Positions 10,901 through 17,500 of a stretch of DNA of 54,953 bases are shown here, one piece after another (position 1 is the stretch's first letter; every line of letters starts with the position of its first letter). A program made the translations under genes and the position numbers. The stretch comes from a virus. The notes below the pieces were generated by a model that was given only the letters and a program-made list of their open reading frames with translations, was not told the DNA's origin and did not search any database. Location: the IMG/VR virus record IMGVR_UViG_3300017744_000010, positions 1 to 54,953 of that record. One strand, given 5' to 3'.

Positions 10901-13900
10901 GCACTAGCGTTACTCTGGAAGGTCTTGTATTTGGCTGTAGTGATGGTAGCTCAATCTACCCATCAAAGGTTTCTCAAGTATTCCCTGTAGCTGAAATCCT
11001 ATCACCCACTAAGTTTGTATTGAACCTAGAAAAATCTAACACAGTTCATACCTGGACTAGTGGTGGTACAGTAACAACTGTAGCAACCCAACGTGTATTC
11101 CCAGACAATGGTGTTGTACTATACCCAGTTAAGGCTGTTCTATCCCCATCAACATTTACAATTAATGTTGGTCCTTCTGATATTGATCATTCCTATATCA
11201 ATGGGGGTACTATTTCTCCTGGATTAAGATACGAGGTAGAAGACGCAGACTATAATAAAATCTCTGGTCTACTAACAGTAACAACAGAAGAAGATCACCT
11301 ACTAGTACCTAATACAGGTGTACGGTTGAATGGTTTAGTTTTCTCTTGCCTATCTGGAGGTACAAATAATCAGTCAGGCTCACTACCTTTCCCCGATGGA
11401 AGACCTGCCAATGTTGTTAATGCTGTATTCAATCACATTACTGGATCACTTAGCGTCACAACAGAGAAGCCACATCAAGCATATCGTGATGCCAAAGTTC
11501 GCCTAGAAAATCTTGAGTTCTCTTGTGTAGCTGGGACAGAAGTATATCCACTTAATCCAGATAAACTTCTCCGTGTGGTTGAGGTAGAAGATTTCTATAC
11601 CTATAAAGTTCAACTAAAGCCAACTCCAAAAGTTCATACTTATGTACAGGGAGGGACTTCTACTGTCGGAACTAACGTATATAATGTTAATTCTGTAGTC
11701 AACGCACGTACATTTACAGTACAGATGGCACCTACTAACTTATCTCATACGTATGAGGGTGGTGGTACTGTAGCTTCAGTATTCTGTGAGCAGATTCAAG
11801 ATGGTATTAACTTACGCACTAGACTATGTGCCAATGACGTTGGTAAGATTTATCTAGCAGTTGTTTATGACATCACACGTGGCGGTAATATGAAGTCTGT
11901 AGAGGCAGCACAACTTTATTATGATGCTGTCGGTCAGTATCAGCATCTTGCTGGTGGCGAAGTCAGTCAGACAATAGAAGCACTAGACTACTCACTCAAT
12001 ATTGTACGTTGTATCATCAACAATGTAACTTGGGGTGGCATTCCACGTGGATACTTTACCAAGCGTGAAAGAGCGTTTATTCCAACCAAAGGCAATTTGA
12101 CTGCACCCCTTCTAAATAGTGCTCTATCTCGTGATCTACTACGCTTGGCTGATATGCCACCTTCTACAACTCAATCTGTTGTATGTATTGAAAAGGCGTA
12201 TGAGAGAGGACAGTATACAACCAAGAAGAAGTTTATTGAGGCTCTCGATTACAATAATATTACTGGTATCGGATCATTTACAACCAGACAGGCTCATCGC
12301 TTAATCAAACAGGATGCCATCCGCCTAGCAGATATCCAGATGCGTTGTGTGGGTAGCCCAAGAGTCACCACTAACATCTTCCCAGATGGTACACAAGGAA
12401 ATATCTTTGAGGTCATGGAGACCTTCCAGGACAATCCAGCTAATGTTGTCGGTACTGCTGACTACAATAATGTAACTGGTAACTTGATCATTGGATGCCC
12501 AGGTGTTGAGTTGGACTATGAGGTTGGCACACTTGTCAACTTAAGAAATCTACGTTGGGTATGTGGATCATTGGATATCAAAGTATATCCAACCAATCCC
12601 GATTATGTCTACGAAGTTAAGCAGTTACTATCTTCCGACTCATTCCTAGTTAATGTAGGGGTATCAACAATACCCCACACGTTTGTGGCTGTAGGAAATG
12701 AGTCTATAGTCCCCATTGTTCAGGAGCTTCCTAGGAAGTTCACTGCTCACGTAGGAACAGTTGACTTCCCCCACATTTATGAGAGTGGTGGAAGCGTATG
12801 GAAGCAAGAGCCTTTCAGTACACCATCTACTCAAACACAGTTACGTGATGTTTCTATTCAAGATGATCCAAGACAATTCTCTAACGCCACACCAAATGCT
12901 TGTGCGAATGTCTTCTCCGCAATTGAGAACGCAGTTGGGGTTGTAACAACCATTATTGACGTTGGCTTTGAAGATTCTGGTATCGTTATTAGCTATCCAG
13001 GCAACGATGGTAAGGGAGTCCCAACAATTGATCAAATGGCATCACAAGGTGTCGGTAACATAATCAAGGGTCCATACATCCGTAACTGTACGAACTTCGT
13101 TCCTAAGTCTATCGGAATGAGAATGGATGGTTTTGATGCTGAACCAGGCGATGAGATTCCTAACGGTGTTCAAGGTTCATCTAACGTTGACTCCTTCACC
13201 CAGTTCAACCCAGGTGGTATTGGTTGTTCCATCTCCAATGGTACATATCAACAGCTCGTTTCTATCTTCACCATCTGTTGTGATGAAGCTATCGTAGCTG
13301 ACTCTGGAGCACAGCTTGACCTTACTAACTCCAACTCATCCTTCGGTACTCTGGGTCTAGTTGCTCGCGGTATCGGTGACGCAAACTCCAAGTGTATTGA
13401 CCGCTATACTGGTGTGGTAGCTGAGGAAGCAGAGCTTGATGATGATGTAGTCATCATCCGGGGTATCGGTAACAAACGTCCATATGATGGTCAAGGAATC
13501 TTCTTCGGTGAGTTGTACCGTGAGGTTACCGAAATTCAAGTTACGGATGGGGGCTCTGGTTATAGTGATGAAAATCCACCGGTAGCAACTGTTTCTATAC
13601 CAGCTGGTCCTTCGGGAATTAAAGCTGAAGTGTCTCCTACAGTACTTGATGGAAAGGTTGTTTCTATTGAACTGATCTCCAATGGTAATCAGTACCTGGA
13701 GGTAAGCCCAACCGTTACGATTGCTCCACCAGTAAGACCTGACGGTAGGCAAGCTAAAGCTATCGCAATCACTGAACCAATTTACTATGACGTTGATAGT
13801 TCTACTGCCCCAGATGAGGGAACTGTACGAGTCATTTTCAAACAAAGGCTAAATAATACAGTATCTGTAGGTACAACCGTATTCTTCTCTCGCTTGAGTC

Positions 13901-14175
13901 TACAAATCGCATCATCACACTCCTTTGAGTATATTGGTTCGGGTAATAGCATTGACGGCGCGAGACCTTCACAGGGCGGGGTTCCTATTAAAGCTAATGA
14001 AATCGTTAAGCAAAACGGCGGTCAAATCGTCTATACCTCAACGGATCAAGCAGGTAACTTTAACATCGGTGATGATTTCGTAATTAACCAGTTCACTGGC
14101 ACAGTTACGGGAAGGTCCTTTGATCAATCGGTGCTAAATAAAGTAACGCCACTCATCATCGCATTGGATAGCTAA
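1972..14175 (+). CDS. Giant repeat-rich virion adhesion/fibre protein (4067 aa)
   Basis: The N-terminus (KRSGVQGRIPSLADLKLGEL ... YYDGKLYF) is the attachment motif seen at the start of many cyanophage fibre proteins. Residues about 60-180 (TVNGNDNNSG ... TIKKAAELA ... YPG-type turns) look like a right-handed β-helix of pectate-lyase/tailspike type. Residues about 290-3600 are dozens of degenerate copies of two alternating modules: one around YDNxTGxxxVT...HGLxxGD...LxFxC, the other around ITTNIFPDGT ... NVGVSTIxHTYxxGG. Almost every module of the first type carries one cysteine. Blocks resembling other cyanophage fibres (CRRDLKDIL..., CANDVGKIYLAVVYDITRGGN, ACANVFSAIENAVG) occur between repeat arrays. 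A second β-helix-like segment and a GGSGYxxENPP motif (about residue 3855) precede the C-terminus. The protein is probably exposed on the virion and binds the host surface; it has no recognisable enzyme active site. Translation probably depends on the leader at 1930. Confidence 0.85.
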   Translation: MISSETKIILKRSGVQGRIPSLADLKLGELGVNYYDGKLYFRQENESVGARIIEPGQGDDIGRTIFVTVNGNDNNSGLNERDSVRTIKKAAELAAYGDGIKVFPGHYIEDNPIEFRDLVAVEGMDLRNVLVTPANPEKDLYLVGDGFHATNHSFVSNVDSRNGAAIISFRPLEGTASDRYFDAARLIRDNLDFIASETVGFLTSGYSGFAGGQRSQDAARALELNTQFITEEAFQYINSPDYKGPSYVNPDINQCRRDLKDILNGWRYDLISDGNSESTGVGLTYYAPVKFINSTNITDLVYDNTTGLLILETELSTQVLPGQEIKLRDIQLDCPPYNNTFFIAGFDYNNVSGVGTVTLPFIHDIQAGDTIKLDDLKFDCPPYGAQSYPVSNFVYDETTGSSTVTLSSEHNLKIGETIELRDLQFDCPAYGGTFTDVVNLEYNNVSGEATLTYADAANLDVGDIVLLYDLKLSCPSYGNAISITGFNYDNFTGITETTFATPHNLRTGDLVKFENLKFSCDSYLSESYNIIAFDYNNLTGEALATFNTDHSLTGGSDVTLDDLVFSCNSYIPTGIAITSFIYNEASGNSTIGLSHPHGLQIGDRFQLDNLVFECNSYSFTDIDILNASYDNVTGFVNIALVSDHGSQVGQLVKLTGLEYSCSNSGITTTIFPDGTIGDEFEILSVPAPNQMIVNVGVSTIAHSYVDGGTATVGITTTVFPDGTQGFDFTVTDLVDSLTLVTNVGVSTIAHTYVGNGTLKVGFTTTVFPDGTQGDKFPVLGVPSANSVVLQVGVSTIAHTYVGGGTASNENNFLRVSDFDYNDTDGTGLVTLLSDHDLIVGDSFILEDLKFTCDSYRSTANTLDITDFQYDNATGQSVITLASSHNLQLDDTIALYDIDVDCTFGSDVYPDGSRPNFYDVLAVLNPNTIVTNVGVSTLVHTYTGGGKLQVGITTNIFPDGTLPAGNFFRVISVPAPNQVLTKVGISSIAHTYASGGKFYTGITTNIFPQTFEDPNVRVTNAIYDNVTGVVTINCDNAHGLVSTDLVLLQGLEFSCASGGPGGAPGVLLFPRNQETYEVVSVIDPFSYTIDVGPNSIPHTYISGGVSTRQNIIDAVYNRSSGELSVTLDRQHGLVKGDNASVVDLLFSCASGGAGNAPGQLLFPRPTDEFEIISSNASQFTINVGSSIGLPHTYVNGGSASIGGVTASITNALYDEETGLLVVTTSSVLATTTGAIIKVQGLNFACNSGGPGNDPGTVIFPRLDVPVFEVVNVVNETTYVINVGTSTLAHTYISGGFSSLKKKINEQNIFEVIGTPTPNTIVTNVGVSSIPHTYVSGGNGFVGITTNIFPDGTRPTGSRFEILGKLSPNKVIIDVGISSIPHNYQSGGRMQYGETNERAILDFEYNNLTGGATVIVRGPHGLSTGDNVKLTGMEFECANSPGITTTIFPDGTAASLNIFPVTGIINNTTFTTNVGRVPFAHTYVQGGDAFVGITTNIFPDGTQGYTYIVDSIPSPTQVNLNVGVSSIQHNYIRGGLLFSGQTNERDIANFDYDFKSGLAILTFREVQANLFTGDLVKLKGLNFSCSEGISQYPDGSQGNLFKITERLNPTQFQLDIGPSSFAHTYVQGTGEAFVGITTNIFPDVGGNPGQQPTKLFNVINIPTPNTVAVQVGPSSIPHIYEGGGTLSVGINTDIFPGDSQVSPRGDVFVVDAITESGELVINVGTSTITHDYERGGQVLYGQSAGGELQHITGPGVKQATIAAIDFERDISKYALNNRPWGSFIAAETGLVQQLGYDNISGFATVTVPGINVQRGDMIRMSDVQFVCSDEYAGLTTTFFPDNTRPEGQYFTVDNRIDENNFETFIGISTIKHNYFKGGNVYRYRQALDDILYDRFSGIASVTSLAHGYKVDDLIEMGDIRFSCPVFTPDYDIEDFIYDNTTGLSTVTTTVDNDVKVGDLIRLDDIELDCPPYGNDKNIIDFDYNNLTGVSSITVLQPHGLTLNARPPVAISTAVYDNVSGIITVTTVAPTNVDLSIESGVQLSGLGFSCLGTSGITTTIFPDDLGLIYPIEEINNSTTFSVKVGVSTIPHIYQGGGDVTKVSRYSIKLADIKFDCPSYGNSIDVSNFVYDNTTGNSLVSVVSPHGLNVGDNIKLADIKFQCPPYGNQYNVVAADYDNLSGIITITTNRDLGGIDIGETLRIRDLQFDCNSGTPFAIQQITFDPFNGRIATLTLNADPRINPGDRIKLAGLLYRNAAGDEIPYPDGRDPSYNLFDARTVTQVSPGVWEVQVQFVNITDTFVIFLVNGNDYGTLFTGVTGNIFPEDVGPEGGFYDVLGLPASNQFTAQVGVSTIAHTYIRYGEVFSGVTTNFFPSPSTQNSPKGNIYEVIGVPTPNEVRINVGISSIIHVYGSGGSLSVGITTNIFPDKEDGNIFPVISIGSSTEVRVKVGTSTIPHNYISGGLMAVGITTNIFPSTNPQNSPLGNIFTVLSKDDMCPDRFTINVGVSSIPHSYVEGGTVTTGVTTDKFPDGTNGFEFPVSGVLNENTFLVNVGPSTISHTYLSGGFTRRIESPINEFIYNNESGAALVGVTSHRLNVGDLVRLRDIKFDCDPYGDEKMISGANYNNLTGRLIVTTDTAHGLSINETIKLAGIQMDCPAYGNDIAITGANYNNISGNINVTVAAAHGLSIGSNVKLAGLDFVCPGGSGITTTIFPDDTAASLNIYRVTAVPASNSLTVNVGTSTITHTYVGGGDIFVGITTNIFPGSAQNSPLGSFYEVLDTPSLTEFTLNVGVSSISHEYVRGGLVQTGVTTDMFPDGTQGEYFEVNDVISTDTFSINAGISSIVHRYNSGGFSSKYATYQSRTPQVVDMSVTRVPRGCEAVAARVDQLSNIVTSIIKEGPSAAPGEVPVNVTSASYNKLTGDLSVTTNRETALAPKDIVRMENLIFQCSKTSKVVGATYNNLTGKLVITTEAKNGVTVGTSVTLEGLVFGCSDGSSIYPSKVSQVFPVAEILSPTKFVLNLEKSNTVHTWTSGGTVTTVATQRVFPDNGVVLYPVKAVLSPSTFTINVGPSDIDHSYINGGTISPGLRYEVEDADYNKISGLLTVTTEEDHLLVPNTGVRLNGLVFSCLSGGTNNQSGSLPFPDGRPANVVNAVFNHITGSLSVTTEKPHQAYRDAKVRLENLEFSCVAGTEVYPLNPDKLLRVVEVEDFYTYKVQLKPTPKVHTYVQGGTSTVGTNVYNVNSVVNARTFTVQMAPTNLSHTYEGGGTVASVFCEQIQDGINLRTRLCANDVGKIYLAVVYDITRGGNMKSVEAAQLYYDAVGQYQHLAGGEVSQTIEALDYSLNIVRCIINNVTWGGIPRGYFTKRERAFIPTKGNLTAPLLNSALSRDLLRLADMPPSTTQSVVCIEKAYERGQYTTKKKFIEALDYNNITGIGSFTTRQAHRLIKQDAIRLADIQMRCVGSPRVTTNIFPDGTQGNIFEVMETFQDNPANVVGTADYNNVTGNLIIGCPGVELDYEVGTLVNLRNLRWVCGSLDIKVYPTNPDYVYEVKQLLSSDSFLVNVGVSTIPHTFVAVGNESIVPIVQELPRKFTAHVGTVDFPHIYESGGSVWKQEPFSTPSTQTQLRDVSIQDDPRQFSNATPNACANVFSAIENAVGVVTTIIDVGFEDSGIVISYPGNDGKGVPTIDQMASQGVGNIIKGPYIRNCTNFVPKSIGMRMDGFDAEPGDEIPNGVQGSSNVDSFTQFNPGGIGCSISNGTYQQLVSIFTICCDEAIVADSGAQLDLTNSNSSFGTLGLVARGIGDANSKCIDRYTGVVAEEAELDDDVVIIRGIGNKRPYDGQGIFFGELYREVTEIQVTDGGSGYSDENPPVATVSIPAGPSGIKAEVSPTVLDGKVVSIELISNGNQYLEVSPTVTIAPPVRPDGRQAKAIAITEPIYYDVDSSTAPDEGTVRVIFKQRLNNTVSVGTTVFFSRLSLQIASSHSFEYIGSGNSIDGARPSQGGVPIKANEIVKQNGGQIVYTSTDQAGNFNIGDDFVINQFTGTVTGRSFDQSVLNKVTPLIIALDS

Positions 14176-14180
14176 GTATC

Positions 14181-14537
14181 ATGGCAGCAGTAGCACTAAA
14201 CAAATTTCTAACGGTAAGACATTTGGTTACCGACTCCAAGGTGGGGATTTATACTGCACCTATTGGAGTTGCTTCCATTGTTCTTTTTGCTCAAGCCACT
14301 AATGTTGGTTCGGGCGATCAATCAGGAATTAAATTCGTCACCTTTTCTCACGCCCGACCTGGTGACATTCCTGAAGACTTTCAAATTATCAATGATGGTC
14401 CAGTCATCCCCAATGATGCATTGAACTTAGTTATTGGTAGACTCGTTCTTGAAACGGGTGATGAGTTAGTCCTTCAAGGCGACTCGACCGGAGATGTGAA
14501 GGTTGTAGTCTCTATTCTAGAAACAGCTAAGAGCTAA
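14181..14537 (+). CDS. Small structural-type protein of the fibre block (118 aa)
   Basis: It starts 5 nt after the giant fibre stop and is clearly co-transcribed with it. The 118-residue product is predicted by eye to be mostly β-strands (VGIYTAPIGVASIVLFAQATNVG, a run of about 20 apolar residues broken by Gly and Pro, then alternating strands to the end). It has no signal peptide, no cysteine and no enzyme motif. Its place between two huge fibre genes suggests a fibre connector, a cap or a small virion decoration. I do not recognise the family with certainty; small proteins of this kind are annotated as virion structural proteins in cyanophages. Confidence 0.75.
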   Translation: MAAVALNKFLTVRHLVTDSKVGIYTAPIGVASIVLFAQATNVGSGDQSGIKFVTFSHARPGDIPEDFQIINDGPVIPNDALNLVIGRLVLETGDELVLQGDSTGDVKVVVSILETAKS

Positions 14538-14565
14538 AAACCGTTCGCATTATTATCCTGGGTCA

Positions 14566-17500
14566 ATGGCATTATTTTATCAGTCTGGCAGAGTAAGTAG
14601 ATTCTCGGTAGGTACACCTGGGTTTTCAACCAATAGGGACCTAACTCTTAGTGTGTCTGGGTCACTGGGTGTTGAAACATCTAACCCAAGAGCAAGTATT
14701 GATACTCCAGAGATCAGTATTAGAGGACCAATATATGATGCTGGTATTCAAACTGGTGGATTAGGATATTTTTTATCACAAGATATAGAAGGTGTTAAGT
14801 GGGTAGCTGCATCCCCACTTGACCTGACCTTTGTAAGAGTATATGAAGACGACGTACAAGTAGGTCTAAGTTCTTTCAGTGGATTGAACTTTAAGTCAAA
14901 CGACCCCTCACTAATTACGATTGTTGAGAGTCCAATTGGACCAAATATTGCAGACATTAACTTCAATACATACTGGATTAGAACCCAGTACGGTAATAAT
15001 TCAGGTATTTCAACTGGTTATGGACCAGACGGGACCTATGCTTCCCTCCCTGGTTATGGAACCAGCGAAGCTGTAGGTGTTACTTCTGTTGGTATTGGTA
15101 CAGATAAACCAGAAGATGACTTCCAAGTTGGTATTGGATCTACGGGTGTTACTATCAATGGACCCCTAGGTAAGTTAGAAGCCGAAATTATTAAGGCAAA
15201 AAATATTGAGATTGAAGGTAATATTACCGTAGAATCTTTAATTGTAGACCCAGGTATTGCTACATTCCGTGGTAACATTGATGCGCAAGGTATCTCTAGC
15301 TTTACCGGGGATATTATAGCTGGATTTGCTACGATACAAGAGCTGTATGTAAATGATTTAGAGGTAGAAGTTTTTAGGGCTGGCGTAGCAACCTTAGGTT
15401 TGGGTAGGTCTGCCGCATCATTCACGGTAGTTGAGAATGGTCTAGAAGTTCAGGGTGACATTGGCACCTTCTTTAATGATCTGTATGTTGGGAATGATCT
15501 ATATGTAGCTGGTGATACGTTCTTCAATCAGATTAATGCTGAAAATATCAGAGTCAGTGGTGTTGCCACATTAAATGCTGTTGAAGGAAACACAGGAATC
15601 TTCACTAGCTTTAAAGTAACAGGGATCACCACACTAAATCAGCTTGAGTTTAATACGGGAGTAGGTACTGATTTACAGTTAGAGTCTTCAACTATTGGAG
15701 TTCTAACAGCTACTGATATAACTGCTGGTATTGCTACGCTTGGCTTTGCTAGTATTAAAGATGCCAATATCACTGGTATCGTAACCGTAACCGAAGTTGA
15801 TGTAGAACAGATTGATATTGAACGTGCTCAGGTGGGCGTTCTAACTATCACCCAAGCCCTGTCAGTCAGTGGAACTAGTACATTTGTTGGTCTAGTAACC
15901 GTAACTGGAGAAGTATTTGTTGATGGTGACTTAACTGTAACCGATCAGTTCACCGTAAAAGATCTAGGAGCAGAGAACCTAGAGGTAACTGGTATTGGTA
16001 CCATTGTAAATCTAGAATCTAATGTTGGTATTATCACCACATTGTTCACAGAAGGTTCTGTTAATACTGGTGTTGGTACATTTAATGTTGTTGATACCAA
16101 TGATATTCAGGCAGGTACTGGTACTATTGGTGGTATTGGTTTTAATTCTGGTAGAATTGACGGAACAGAACTAGATTTTGACCGTGGACGAATTGGTATT
16201 CTAACGGGTGACCTACTCAGTTATGGCATTGGTACATTTAGAGATAGGCTAGACAGCCCAGGCATCTCTAATATTGCCGTTGCTATTGGTAGCAATCTAA
16301 ACTACAGTGGTTTCTCTCAAATTAATGGAGTAACTTTCGGTGATGAGTTAGTAGATGTTGTCAACAGAGACCTTAGAGTTAGTGGCATCACTACCTTTGC
16401 TGGTGTGGGCACCTTCGGAGAAGATCTCTATGTAAAGAATGACCTATTTGTTGGGGGTGAACTATCTTTTGAGCAGCTAACAGGTACCAACCTACTAGTT
16501 CTAGGCATCGCAACAATCAATCAGCTAGATCTAAACACAGGTATTGGCACCTTCCTAGACCTAGAGTTCCTACAAGTTGGTGTTGCTACTATCACCAACC
16601 TAACGGGAACGATTTCAACAATCACCAGAATGGATTCTGGTACTGTTGCTGTTACTACAGATCCATCCAAGTATCCAACATCCAACGGTCAGTTCTATGC
16701 TGACAGAGCATTCACTGAATTCTTAAATTCAGTAGAAACATTCAGTACAGACCTAACAGTATTTGATGAGACTGTTCTAGGGGGCAGACTAGAAGTTGCT
16801 GGTGTATCAACATTTGGATCTGACATTGATCTTAATGGAGACATTGATGTATCTGGTCTAACTACAACCAACTTCCTATTCGCTGGTGTAGGCACAATCT
16901 TACTCTTAGATACCGACTTCATTGAGTCGGATGAGATCAACACAGGTATCATTACAGCCCAAGATTTAATTGTTACCGAATCTGCTGACTTCCAAGGAGA
17001 TGTCGTTGTAGACATTGGTGGCACAGCTAACATTGCTAATGCTAACATTGGTGTCGCTAGTATCGGTCAAGAGGTCGTAGGAACCTCTACAGTAGGCTTC
17101 TTAAGCGCTACTAATGCTCTTGTCGGCGTAGCAACTGTTGGCTTTGTGAGCGCCACAGAGGTAGTGATAGAAGACCTTGAGGTTGGTACATTCCGTGCCG
17201 GTATTGCTACGGTGGGCTTCGGTTCATTCGGCACTGATGCAGATGAAGGAGCCTTATTTGTAACAGGTATCAATACATTCATCGGCTTTACTACCTTCAC
17301 TGGTGAAGTTTATATTGATGGTGACCTTACTGTAAGTGGAGTCACTACATTCAGGCAGCTTGACGCAGAGCAATCACAGATTGGTATTCTAACTACCAAG
17401 ACTCTATTAGATTCTAATGGTCTACTTGAAGCAGAGAACGTTTCTATTAGCACAAGCCTAACGGTAAATGGTCTCACAACTCTAACTGGGTTCACTACAA

